From positions 1 to 18,234 of the forward strand of contig CBDUZI010000062.1 of assembly GCA_965371665.1 (NCBI GenBank): a DNA stretch of 18,234 nucleotides, in the 5' to 3' direction. A program made the position numbers and the translations under genes. Below, piece after piece: positions 1-7,961 of the stretch (positions within the stretch are counted from its first letter, which is position 1; each line of letters begins with the position of its first letter). Source of the stretch: JAUVAV01 sp965371665. GTDB taxonomy: Bacteria > Oederibacteriota > JAAXVQ01 > JAUVAV01. A model generated the notes under the pieces. That model saw nothing but the letters and a program-made list of their open reading frames with translations. It did no database searches and was not told the origin of the DNA.

Positions 1-37
1 TCAACCTGTCCCATTTAATCAGAGAATTTTAGTCAAT

Positions 38-792
38 TTATTGTAAAAACCTACAATGCACACTGAAGCCGCTATGTTTCCAGCTCAGTAGTTTCCCGGC
101 TAAATCTTTTGCCAATTTCCTTTCCGCCACCAGCATGCGAATTACTCTGACACGAAATAATTCCTCCAGTGGCTTGGTATTTATCCTGGGCATCACATAA
201 AACATGTCTCTGTTTTTAAATAATCCATCTGCCACTACCGCATGGAGATGGATGTGATGATTAAGATATTCTCCGTAGGTTTGGATTGCCATTACCATGC
301 CTACCTGGCCTTGGGAAAGTCTTAATGATGTGCGCATAAACTCCAACAGGCTCTCATAGGTTAAGCGGCAAAGTTTCGCGAGCATTTCCCGGTCATGCTT
401 GAAGTATGCCCGCAACATTATCGGCAGGCAGAATACATACTGCCGGTGGGGGACTGGATAGGCTATAGCTGATAATTCAATGTAAATACTGTAAGGGCAG
501 GTTTCAAACCTGCCCCTACTTGTTTATTATAACAACTGGGACAAAACCATCGTCCGCGACAGGAAAAGGCTAATAAATATTCTTGTTTACACTTCTGGCA
601 TACTATCCGCGCAAAACCTTTGCTCAAATCTCCGCATTCCAGATATTTGTTTACCACATCTTCAATTACCGGTCTCAAATAACCATAGGTTTTTTCGTAC
701 TTCTCTTTATAATGGTTAAGGTAATCATCGAAATGGACATGCAAACATTGCCACAACTTAGTTCTTTTAGGATGGCGGGGTTTATAGACTTT
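38..792 (-). pseudogene. Broken IS91-family (Y2/HUH) transposase
   Basis: Two out-of-frame pieces of one transposase. The N-terminal piece (792 down to about 520) reads YKPRHPKRTKLWQCL and then a zinc-binding domain with CxxC pairs (VCQKC, FCPSC), typical of the IS91 N-terminus. The catalytic piece reads from about position 455 (PHRQYVFCLP) through MLRAYFKHDRE to HSGFSVHC and contains the HUH-type motif HIHLH. The open frame of the first piece begins just after a TGA at 793-795 with no good start codon. The two pieces are separated by about 65 nt that include a 29-bp palindrome and shift the frame. The second piece stops soon after HSGFSVHC, so the C-terminal part with the expected tyrosine motif is missing. 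The family normally acts by single-strand rolling-circle transposition; this copy cannot be functional. Assignment is by recognised family motifs. Confidence 0.88.
491..519. repeat. 29-bp palindrome inside the dead transposase
   Basis: Two 14-nt arms around one central base (left arm gtaagggcaggttt, right arm aaacctgcccctac) pair with a single mismatch. The element sits exactly at the junction of the two transposase fragments. Read through on the minus strand it adds the residues VGAGLKPALT after CYNKQ. A near-identical element is present at 12291-12319, so it belongs to a dispersed REP/MITE-like family rather than to the transposase. Confidence 0.85.
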
Positions 793-826
793 TCAGCTTT
801 TTCTTGCTAAATGATCTGCAGCCTGA

Positions 827-877
827 AAAAAAATCTGGGAAGTGGACCCCTTGGAGTGTCCAGGCTGTGGTGGCTAG
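827..877 (+). pseudogene. C-terminal remnant of a second IS91-family transposase
   Basis: The plus strand reads KKIWEVDPLECPGCGG and then TAG. This matches the recognisable C-terminal signature of IS91/IS801-like transposases (a KKIxEVDPLxCPxCGGxM pattern carrying a CxxC pair). A TGA immediately upstream (824-826) and the TAG at 875-877, where GAG followed by ATG would be expected, mark it as decayed. It lies on the opposite strand to the larger remnant at 38-792, so it comes from a different copy or a rearranged one. Identification rests on about 16 residues. Confidence 0.6.
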
Positions 878-963
878 ATGAATGAAGACTCATCCGGCCG
901 GAAAAGCCGGGGAACAGCAGTGAAAAAATTGTACTTCAAGTAATACGCGGGCTAATGAATTAC

Positions 964-981
964 CCTGGGGCAAGCCCCAGG
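964..981. repeat. Perfect hairpin, 8-bp stem
   Basis: CCTGGGGC and GCCCCAGG are separated by AA. It is the first of three palindromes packed between the transposase remnants and the 3' end of mfd. Confidence 0.7.
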
Positions 982-1009
982 ATATAACCTGATTTATTAT
1001 TTGTAAAAT

Positions 1010-1038
1010 CCCCCTTCATCCCCCTTTTTCAAAGGGGG
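1010..1038. repeat. Dispersed-type hairpin, C-rich/G-rich arms
   Basis: CCCCCTTT (1020-1027) pairs perfectly with AAAGGGGG (1031-1038) over a 3-nt loop, and a second partial copy of the C-rich arm (tcccccttcat) lies just before it. This arrangement is familiar as a dispersed intergenic repeat in many deltaproteobacterial and related genomes (from general knowledge). It is not followed by a T-run on the minus strand, so it is not a canonical mfd terminator. Confidence 0.65.
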
Positions 1039-1053
1039 ACCTCACTAAGGTAA

Positions 1054-1070
1054 CCCCGTAGCAAGCGGGG
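1054..1070. repeat. Hairpin CCCCG/CGGGG
   Basis: CCCCG and CGGGG are separated by 7 nt (TAGCAAG), about 30 bp downstream of the mfd stop codon in the direction of mfd transcription. It could stabilise the mRNA 3' end, but no U-tract follows, so intrinsic termination is not supported. Confidence 0.5.
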
Positions 1071-1100
1071 AATTACAAGTTATTAACCGTTATCGTAATT

Positions 1101-4100
1101 CTAAAGAAATTCGGCAAGTTTGGACATCAACTCTTTCAGGTTTTTTAACAGGTCCCGGGGCGGACGGCCCATCTCCAGGCCGGCCGGTTCGCCCGGAAGA
1201 AAGCGGATTTTCCAGGACCGCTCCGCGAGCAAATTTCCCACCAGATTAGATGGAGGCTGAAAATCTTCGGCCCAGCGGATTTGCATAACTCTTTCCCCTG
1301 CCATAATCTCGGCGATTTTGGCCGCGCGCGCCATGATCTTCAACTCCGCCACTTCCAATAGGTTCTTAGCCGGTTCGGGCAGAGAGCCGCACCGAATCTC
1401 GATTTCCTGCAACACGGCCTGGAGTTCTTTTTCGGTTCCGGCTCCGGCCAGGCGTTTATAGAAATTTAATCGCGTTATGGCGTCAGGCACATAGTCCGGC
1501 GGCAAATAGGCATCCAGGGGCACGGCTATCCGCACCTCGACCGGAGCCGCTTCGCCCTGCCCTTGCATCTCGCGCACTGCTTCTTCCAGCATACTGCAAT
1601 AAGTTTCGAAACCCACGGCCGCCACCTGACCGGATTGCTCCCGCCCCAGAACATCCCCGGCTCCGCGAATTTCCAGGTCCCGCATGGCGATTTTTATGCC
1701 TGATCCCAATTCGGTAAATTCCTGGAGCGTGGTCAGCCGTTTCTCGGCATCTCCGGTCGCTGCCCCACCCAGGGGATAAAAAAGATAGGCATACGCCTGG
1801 CGGTCCGCTCTTCCCACCCGTCCCCGGAGCTGGTACAATTGGGACATGCCCAGGGCGTCGGCGCGGTTAATAATTATGGTATTCACATTAGGCATATCCA
1901 GGCCGGATTCCACAATCGTGGTGGAAACCAGGATATCTTCCGCCCGGGCCAGAAAGCGTTCCATTACCGGCTCTAATTCCCCCTTGGTCATCTGCCCGTG
2001 CGCTACTGCCACCCGGGCCTCAGGCGCCATTTTTTTAACGCGTTCCGCCATTTTCCAAATGGTCTGAACCCGGTTATGGATGAAAAATATCTGCCCCTGC
2101 CGGGATAATTCCCGCAAAATTGCTTCCCGGATCATGGATTCGGAGTATTCCATTACCTGGGTGCGTATGGGCAGGCGGTTCAAGGGCGGAGTCTCGATTA
2201 CGGAGATATCCCGGATCCCGGACATGGAAAGATATAAAGTGCGCGGGATCGGAGTAGCGGTCAAGGTTAGGACATCTACTGTGCGCCGGATTTTCTTAAG
2301 CTTCTCCTTCTGACCTACGCCGAAATGCTGTTCTTCATCCAGCACGAAAAGGCCGAGGCGCCGGAATTTCACATCCGTACCCAGCAGGCGATGTGTGCCG
2401 ATGGCAATATCCACTGCTCCCTGGGCCAGATCGCGCAGAATGACTTTCTGCTCCTGCGGGCTCTTAAAACGCGAGAGCACCTCAATGCGCACGGGATAGG
2501 CTGCCAGGCGTTCCCGGAAAGTGGCAAAATGCTGGTCCGCCAGGATGGTAGTCGGCACCAGCACCGCCACCTGGAATCCATCCTGGACCGCCTTGAAAGC
2601 CGCCCGCATGGCAACCTCGGTCTTGCCAAAACCCACGTCCCCGCAGATCAGACGATCCATGGGCTTAGGCCGCTCCATATCCTTTTTGACTTCCGCAATC
2701 GCCCGTATCTGATCCGGGGTTTCTTCATAGGAAAAGGCTTCTTCAAATTCTTTTTGCCACTGGTTGTCCGGCGCAAATGCCTGCGCCTGGTGAACCTGCC
2801 GGGCAGCATAAATATCCAGCAGCTCGCGGGCCATTATGGTTACAGACTCCTTGACCCTCTGTTTGGTCTTCTCCCAGGCCGAACTGCCCAGCCGGTTGAT
2901 GCGCGGCGCCCGCTCCCCGCCCGTAAATTTCTCGATCAGGCGAAGTTGGTCCATGGGAACATAGAGTTTTTCCTCGCCCGCGTAGGCCAGGCGGACAAAC
3001 TCATGTTCTCCGCCATCGATCCCCAGCTTGACAATCCCCTGAAAATAAGCCAGGCCGTGATCGCGATGAATCGCCAGATCGCCGGGCTTTAACTCCAGCA
3101 CGTCGGAAACCGGCTGGGAGGCATAGGCCGGGCCTTTGATCCGGCGGAGACGCGGTCTTCCTATGCGGCGGCTGAATATTTCCTGGTCCGTAAATATTGC
3201 CAGCGAGCCGGCCGGATATTGAAATCCCTCGGCCAGGTGACCGATATGGAATTCAAACCGCCCGAGAAAATCCGGGACTTGCAGGTTAGAGGCGCGTTCC
3301 GCCAGAAGCCAGCGCAGTCGCTGTTCCTCGGCGCGATTATGCGAAATAATATGCAGTTCCAGGCTCTGCTCAAATAAAGCCCGGGCCTCTTGGATCAGCA
3401 AATCCAGGTTTCCTTGCAAAGGCGTGGTGCCTTTAACCACTATGCTCCATTCGGGCAGGGATTCCGGTTCCGGCCAGGCGGTCTGTTTAAGCCGGCCGGT
3501 CTCAATTAGCGCAAAACCGGAGAGTTTTTCCCCCAGAGTTTTAAAGTTATAATAAAGCTCATCCGGGGGGGGGAGCAAGGATTCCCGTTGCCGGTGCTCC
3601 TGATATCGCTCCTGGGCGCGAAGATCATATTGCCCGGCCTGCTCTTTAGCCGTGCCGGGCGAATCCACTATAACTATGGTATCTTGGAGGAAGTACTCCC
3701 AAAGCGGCGCCGTGGGAATAAAATATGGAAAATAATTTTCTATGCCCGGCCGTCCGGAATCCTCTGCCAACGCTTGCCGTAAATCCCGGACTAGTTCCTT
3801 TCCGCGCTGACGCTCCAGCCGGGCCAAGCCTTGCGTCAATTCGGTGGCAGTAGGAAAATACATGCGGGCCGGGGAAATTACCGCCTCATCCGCAGATCCG
3901 GAAGAAGCACGCTCTCCCGGCTGCAGGCTAAAACGCCGCAGGCTGGCCACTTCCGAGCCTTCAAATTCCACGCGCCAGGGCGCCAGCTCGGCCGGAGGAA
4001 AAATATCCAGAATCCCGCCCCGGACCGCAAACTGACCCCGCGCCTCTGCCATGGGTTCGCGGACATAACCGCGTTCTATCAATTCCCCGGCTAATTTTTC

Positions 4101-4574
4101 CAGGTGCCAATGCTGGCCCCGGGCCAGGGTAATTGTACGCTCCAGCAGCCAGACCGGATCCGGAAGGATTTCACGGGCCTGTTCCATGGCCGCCACTATT
4201 ACGGGCTTCTCTCCCCGGGCCAGGCGCATCAGGACTTCCAGCCGTTCGCCCTCCAGCTCCATATCCGTCAGGGCATGCTCATACGGCAGAATTTCCCGTC
4301 CTGGGAAAAGAAATATTTCCTCGCATTCCGGGTCAGGATGCTGGAGAAAAAGGCGGATCTGGTCATAGAGATCGCGGGCCTCTTCCGGCGTGGGAACCAG
4401 AATGAGCTGGGGCCGGCGCAGGCGTTCACGCAGTCCGGCCCAGAAAAAGGCCCGTGCGCTACCCCAGAGCCCGGTCACGCGGCACCGGGGCCGCGCCTCT
4501 CTTCCCAGCAGTCCGGCGAGCTCCGTAAAAACCGGATCATTTTTTAATTTTGCCAACAGGGTACGCAATGCCAT
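1101..4574 (-). CDS. mfd: Transcription-repair coupling factor Mfd
   Basis: Full-length Mfd (1157 aa, the usual size). It removes RNA polymerase stalled at lesions and recruits UvrA. The UvrB-like N-terminal module covers roughly residues 1-330. The RNA-polymerase-interacting CarD-like domain is about 495-550 (LKPGDLAIHRDHGLAYFQGI). The RecG-like translocase follows, with Walker A GDVGFGKT at 645-652, DEEQ at 746-749, TATPIPRTL at 772-780 and motif VI QLRGRVGRADRQ at 915-926. The C-terminal regulatory domain starts near 1000. The ATG is preceded by AGGA at about 8 nt. The gene lies 35 bp downstream of the M28 peptidase gene on the same strand, so co-transcription is likely. No frameshift or missing motif is seen. 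Confidence 0.98.
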   Translation of the reverse strand: MALRTLLAKLKNDPVFTELAGLLGREARPRCRVTGLWGSARAFFWAGLRERLRRPQLILVPTPEEARDLYDQIRLFLQHPDPECEEIFLFPGREILPYEHALTDMELEGERLEVLMRLARGEKPVIVAAMEQAREILPDPVWLLERTITLARGQHWHLEKLAGELIERGYVREPMAEARGQFAVRGGILDIFPPAELAPWRVEFEGSEVASLRRFSLQPGERASSGSADEAVISPARMYFPTATELTQGLARLERQRGKELVRDLRQALAEDSGRPGIENYFPYFIPTAPLWEYFLQDTIVIVDSPGTAKEQAGQYDLRAQERYQEHRQRESLLPPPDELYYNFKTLGEKLSGFALIETGRLKQTAWPEPESLPEWSIVVKGTTPLQGNLDLLIQEARALFEQSLELHIISHNRAEEQRLRWLLAERASNLQVPDFLGRFEFHIGHLAEGFQYPAGSLAIFTDQEIFSRRIGRPRLRRIKGPAYASQPVSDVLELKPGDLAIHRDHGLAYFQGIVKLGIDGGEHEFVRLAYAGEEKLYVPMDQLRLIEKFTGGERAPRINRLGSSAWEKTKQRVKESVTIMARELLDIYAARQVHQAQAFAPDNQWQKEFEEAFSYEETPDQIRAIAEVKKDMERPKPMDRLICGDVGFGKTEVAMRAAFKAVQDGFQVAVLVPTTILADQHFATFRERLAAYPVRIEVLSRFKSPQEQKVILRDLAQGAVDIAIGTHRLLGTDVKFRRLGLFVLDEEQHFGVGQKEKLKKIRRTVDVLTLTATPIPRTLYLSMSGIRDISVIETPPLNRLPIRTQVMEYSESMIREAILRELSRQGQIFFIHNRVQTIWKMAERVKKMAPEARVAVAHGQMTKGELEPVMERFLARAEDILVSTTIVESGLDMPNVNTIIINRADALGMSQLYQLRGRVGRADRQAYAYLFYPLGGAATGDAEKRLTTLQEFTELGSGIKIAMRDLEIRGAGDVLGREQSGQVAAVGFETYCSMLEEAVREMQGQGEAAPVEVRIAVPLDAYLPPDYVPDAITRLNFYKRLAGAGTEKELQAVLQEIEIRCGSLPEPAKNLLEVAELKIMARAAKIAEIMAGERVMQIRWAEDFQPPSNLVGNLLAERSWKIRFLPGEPAGLEMGRPPRDLLKNLKELMSKLAEFL

Positions 4575-4609
4575 TTAAAATGTCCTAACCTATAGGGAAT
4601 GTCCATCCT

Positions 4610-5845
4610 CTAATTCCCTGGAGAATATCGGGCAGACCTATCTTTTTGTATGATAAAAGCCGTGGTTACTTCCAGCGCGGCCTTTATAACCGCGGGATCA
4701 AGGTTCTCCGCCTGGTCGCGTTCCGTATGATAAACCACTTTCCCTTTTTTAAAATCAGCATCCAGGGCCAATAAAGTCGTGGCGTAAGCCCCGGCTTTTG
4801 CAAGTTCGGCCGCGTCCGTGGCTCCATAGCCGTATTTCAAAGAGAACAACCCGGCCTTATATCCCAAGTTTCCGGTTAGATCACGGCATTCTTCCGCCAG
4901 GAGCCGCGAAAGCCCGACCGTGCCGTTCATGTCCCTGACCAGATACTTGATTTGATTAACCTCAAATAAAGATTCCAAATTCAAATTATAAGTGGGTAAA
5001 CGCTGTAATTCTCCGCGATACTTCCGGACAAAAGCCCGGGACCCACGCAGTCCGGATTCCTCGCCGTCAAAACTGGCCAGAATTAATCGTGTATGCTGCA
5101 GTTTCGGGAATTCCCCGTGTTGATTACTAAACAACCCGGCCGCTTTATTCAGCAGGCACGAGGCCGCGAGATTGTCGCCGGCGCCGGGCGTAGCCGTGGA
5201 CTTTAAAAAGAAAAGAAAGGGGGCATTAAGCAGAATTATCATCGGCGAGAAGTACCTCAAACCGGCAAAAGGAAAGAGCGGGGCTCCGGAAATTTCCTGG
5301 TATCCGATCCAAATAATCAAGCCCAAGGTTATGGCGGCATTGGCCAGGGTTGAGGATAATATCAGAAAAACATAGAACCATGGCGCATGGCTTAAATATC
5401 TGAAAACATTAACGCTGTCATGATGTCCGCTGATAATAATCTGCTGCTTAACTTTATACCGGGGCTCTATTTTTCCTATGACATTATATCCGGTCTTGGT
5501 TTTAAACAGAAAATCAATAAATTCCCGATAAAAATGAAACTCCAGTGTATTGATTAAATGACAAACCATAAACCCGGCCGCAGCCGGATAAACATATCCG
5601 CAATACAAAGCCAGGGAAGCCAGGGTATAAATTATAGCATTGACTTTTAAATATCCCAAAAAAGCCTTGGGACGAAGCTTAAATTCCTCCAACGCAACGC
5701 TGTCGCAGTGTTTTTTAAATTCCCGGCCAAGCATCCGGGCCGCTTGCCCACAGCCGGGCGTGCCGGCCAGACGCGGCCCGCACCTTTTAATAATATCCGC
5801 GGTGAGTCTTATGATATCCTGAACATGTTGGTTTATGTTTTTCAT
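4610..5845 (-). CDS. Membrane-embedded M28-family zinc metallopeptidase
   Basis: M28 (aminopeptidase Y/S-like) metallopeptidase of about 411 aa. Using the ATG at 5845, metal-site motifs are HHD at 141-143, GAGDN at 221-225, DGEES at 260-264 (catalytic Glu and metal ligand) and YHTERD near 372-377; a likely further acidic ligand is in NLNLES near 287-292. Hydrophobic stretches at about 66-99, 154-180 and 196-215 look like membrane segments, two of them between the first and second metal-binding motifs. A longer reading from TTG at 5905 is open, but adds a low-complexity N-terminus with no ribosome site; the ATG also lacks a strong one, so the start is uncertain. mfd follows 35 bp downstream. 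Substrate unknown. Confidence 0.88.
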   Translation of the reverse strand: MKNINQHVQDIIRLTADIIKRCGPRLAGTPGCGQAARMLGREFKKHCDSVALEEFKLRPKAFLGYLKVNAIIYTLASLALYCGYVYPAAAGFMVCHLINTLEFHFYREFIDFLFKTKTGYNVIGKIEPRYKVKQQIIISGHHDSVNVFRYLSHAPWFYVFLILSSTLANAAITLGLIIWIGYQEISGAPLFPFAGLRYFSPMIILLNAPFLFFLKSTATPGAGDNLAASCLLNKAAGLFSNQHGEFPKLQHTRLILASFDGEESGLRGSRAFVRKYRGELQRLPTYNLNLESLFEVNQIKYLVRDMNGTVGLSRLLAEECRDLTGNLGYKAGLFSLKYGYGATDAAELAKAGAYATTLLALDADFKKGKVVYHTERDQAENLDPAVIKAALEVTTAFIIQKDRSARYSPGN

Positions 5846-5897
5846 AATAAGATTATAAATTATTAATTGCTGGTGGTAAATACTATAAAAATGAGGA

Positions 5898-5926
5898 TTG
5901 ACCAAGCTTGAGAAGTTGGCTAAAAT
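5898..5926 (+). promoter_or_regulatory. Sigma70-like promoter of the defence-remnant operon
   Basis: TTGACC (5898-5903), 17-bp spacer, TAAAAT (5921-5926). The expected start point is about 27 nt before the nucleotidyltransferase ATG at 5960. Prediction from consensus similarity only. Confidence 0.55.
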
Positions 5927-5959
5927 AAACCAGGTTAGAATTCATTGCCAGGGGACACC

Positions 5960-6289
5960 ATGTATAAAAAAACGGCTAATAATAAATCACTAATGGAAAT
6001 TGTAAATATCCTGGTTAAAGCCTATAATCCTGAACGGATATATTTATTTGGATCACATGCCAGAGGCGATGCGCATATAGATAGTGATTATGATCTTATG
6101 CTTATAGTTTCTGACAATGCTCCCGCCGAATTAGCCGACAGCCATTTGGCCTACCAGGTTTTATGGGGACAGGAAGTATCAGGGGATATATTAGTTTGGA
6201 AAAAGAGCGATTTTGAAAAACGACTGCACTTAAAAGCCTCATTTCCATCAACCATAATGCGGGAAGGACATTTATTACATGCCGCTTGA
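5960..6289 (+). CDS. MntA-like nucleotidyltransferase (antitoxin half of a HEPN/MNT pair)
   Basis: A 109-aa minimal nucleotidyltransferase. The signature GSHARGDAHIDSDYDL covers residues 31-46, with catalytic-type aspartates at 43 and 45 and a third likely at 76 (SGDILVW). In characterised HEPN/MNT pairs such enzymes neutralise the HEPN RNase by nucleotide transfer. The ATG at 5960 is chosen over a TTG at 5945 because AGGGGA (5950-5955) is correctly placed only for the ATG. The stop overlaps the start of the HEPN gene by 11 bp, the standard order for this pair. The gene appears intact, although its partner is not. It could now be an orphan enzyme. Confidence 0.88.
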   Translation: MYKKTANNKSLMEIVNILVKAYNPERIYLFGSHARGDAHIDSDYDLMLIVSDNAPAELADSHLAYQVLWGQEVSGDILVWKKSDFEKRLHLKASFPSTIMREGHLLHAA

Positions 6290-6470
6290 TCCGGTTCGTA
6301 TTGAAGATACGCAAGCCTGGCTTATAAGAGCTTCCAAAGACATAAGGGCCGCGGCTGTCGATTGGAAAGACTCTCCTCCCTTGCTTGAAGACGCCCTGTT
6401 TCACTGCCAGCAGGCCTTGATAAAAACCATCCCCTCCCAAATTAAACTAGAATCAAACTCTGCTTTTTAA
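6279..6470 (+). pseudogene. Truncated HEPN-domain toxin
   Basis: Only the first ~48 residues resemble a HEPN protein: MPLDPVRIEDTQAWLIRASK at the start, then PPLLEDALFHCQQALIKT, after which the sequence becomes unrelated and stops at residue 63. Full HEPN partners are roughly 120-140 aa and carry the catalytic Rx4-6H motif downstream of this point, so the RNase centre is absent. The start overlaps the nucleotidyltransferase gene by 11 bp (translational coupling). The 3' part appears to have been deleted where the next gene now begins, 33 bp further on. A functional short protein is unlikely. Confidence 0.8.
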
Positions 6471-6503
6471 AATCATAAGGATTAACGAATAAATTTTAAT
6501 GAA

Positions 6504-7916
6504 ATGCAGAAAATGATTGTCAAAGGCGAATCGGAAAGATTGGAATTCAAACGTTCTACCGGCCAACGTACTGATGCGGCTAAAGCTGTATGTGCAATGC
6601 TTAATGGCTTAGGTGGATTTGTGATTTTCGGAGTTTCTGATCGCGGCGAATTAATTGGACAGCAACTTTCACATAAAACATTAGAGGATATCGCCAATGA
6701 GTTAAAGCGGATTGAACCCCCGATCTTTCCTGATATTGAGACAACTACTTTAAAAAACGGAAAATCGATTATCTTGTTACGGGTATCCGGTGGTGGCGGC
6801 CCCTATGCTTACGATGGCCGCCCCTATCTGCGAAGAGGGCCAACAACTCAGCTTTTACCCAAACAACGTTATGAACAACTGTTATTGGAAAAAATGCATG
6901 CTTCCGCTCGCTGGGAAAACCAGCCAGCGCACGGTTTTACTTTGGCTGGCCTTGATAAATCAGAAATAAGCCGCACCATCGATGAAGCTATAAGAAGGGA
7001 GCGTTTAGAGGAGCCGGGTACCAGAAGCGCTTTGGAATTGCTTCGAGGATTGGGATTACTGGACGAACAGAAGAGAATATTAAATGCGGCCATAGTTCTT
7101 TTTGCAAAATCCAACCGGTTGCTGCCCGATTACCCTCAATGCCTTTTAAAAATGTCCCGTTTTCGCGGCACGGATAAAACTGAATTTATTGACAACCGCC
7201 AGGAATACGGCAATGCTTTTAATCTGTTTCAGCGTGCTCAAAGATTTCTGCGAGATCATTTGCCGGTAGCCGGCAAGATTGTCCCGGGTATTTACGAACG
7301 CATAGACGAGCCTATGTATCCCACCGCCGCTCTTAGGGAAGCTATTGCGAATGCTTTGTGTCACAGGGATTACACTATCCCTGGGGGATCGGTTAATCTC
7401 GCCATCTATGATGACCGGCTTGAAATATCAAATACAGGAGTTTTGCCCTTTGATCTGAAACCGACTGATCTTTTCAAACCACATGCTTCCCGGCCTTGGA
7501 ATCCTTTGATTGCTCAAGCTTTCTATCGCAGGGGAATTATTGAAGCCTGGGGACGGGGAATAATCAAGATGCGCGATTTAACTATTGCGGCGGGCCTTCC
7601 TGAACCGGAATACTATTGTAACCGCAGCGAAGTTCTTATTTGTTTTCGACCGGCAAAAGGGATGATGCATAAAAAACCTGATGAGTCACAGCTAGAGTCG
7701 CAGCTAGAGTCAGAAACATTGCGTACAAAGGTGATTAATTTGCTTATCCAGGAAAAACAACTGTCCAAGGCGGAAATTGCCGCCAGGTTAAAGCAGAAGC
7801 AAGTTTCCGGGCAGTTGCATAAAATTATTAGAGATTTAATTAAAGAAGGCGCAATTGCCTACACGATTCCAGCTAAACCAAACAGCAGGCTGCAACGGTA
7901 TTATTTAAAGCAATAA
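6504..7916 (+). CDS. AlbA_2 / GHKL-ATPase / winged-helix putative transcriptional regulator
   Basis: A 470-aa protein of the RecG-like ATP-binding regulator family. The N-terminal AlbA_2 (Schlafen-like) DNA-binding domain covers about residues 8-125 (GESERLEFKRSTG, GGFVIFGVSD). A GHKL-type ATPase lies about 275-365, with LREAIANALCHRDY at 277-290 (N-box), DDRLEISNTG at 303-312 and AWGRGI at 348-353. A C-terminal winged helix spans about 405-465. Between the last two lies a short ESQLESQLES repeat. Such proteins are often found in defence islands and near toxin-antitoxin loci; the ligand and target are unknown. The ribosome site is weak, and a second in-frame ATG (6513) is equally plausible. 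It is the only clearly full-length large gene of the island. Confidence 0.85.
   Translation: MQKMIVKGESERLEFKRSTGQRTDAAKAVCAMLNGLGGFVIFGVSDRGELIGQQLSHKTLEDIANELKRIEPPIFPDIETTTLKNGKSIILLRVSGGGGPYAYDGRPYLRRGPTTQLLPKQRYEQLLLEKMHASARWENQPAHGFTLAGLDKSEISRTIDEAIRRERLEEPGTRSALELLRGLGLLDEQKRILNAAIVLFAKSNRLLPDYPQCLLKMSRFRGTDKTEFIDNRQEYGNAFNLFQRAQRFLRDHLPVAGKIVPGIYERIDEPMYPTAALREAIANALCHRDYTIPGGSVNLAIYDDRLEISNTGVLPFDLKPTDLFKPHASRPWNPLIAQAFYRRGIIEAWGRGIIKMRDLTIAAGLPEPEYYCNRSEVLICFRPAKGMMHKKPDESQLESQLESETLRTKVINLLIQEKQLSKAEIAARLKQKQVSGQLHKIIRDLIKEGAIAYTIPAKPNSRLQRYYLKQ
7683..7712 (+). repeat. In-frame 12-bp tandem repeat in the regulator linker
   Basis: GAGTCACAGCTA, GAGTCGCAGCTA and a partial GAGTCA give about 2.5 copies encoding ESQL ESQL ES between the ATPase and winged-helix domains. 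Copy-number change in multiples of 12 bp would lengthen the linker without breaking the frame. Confidence 0.8.
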
Positions 7917-7961
7917 TGTAATATTAACAACCTTTGATATTAGTTTATCTGGAGATTGATT

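Noticed and set aside
1020..1070. Intrinsic terminator of mfd
   Set aside because: Hairpins are good but neither is followed by a U-tract in the minus-strand direction.
961..1075. CRISPR array, because several short repeats are close together
   Set aside because: The repeats are different palindromes, not identical direct repeats with regular spacers.
2325..3092. 255-aa plus-strand open frame opposite mfd
   Set aside because: Antisense shadow of mfd; no family resemblance, no ribosome site, while the opposite strand encodes an unbroken conserved protein.
5845..5905. Longer M28 peptidase start at TTG 5905
   Set aside because: It adds residues unlike the family start, has no ribosome site and would overlap the divergent promoter; kept only as an alternative.
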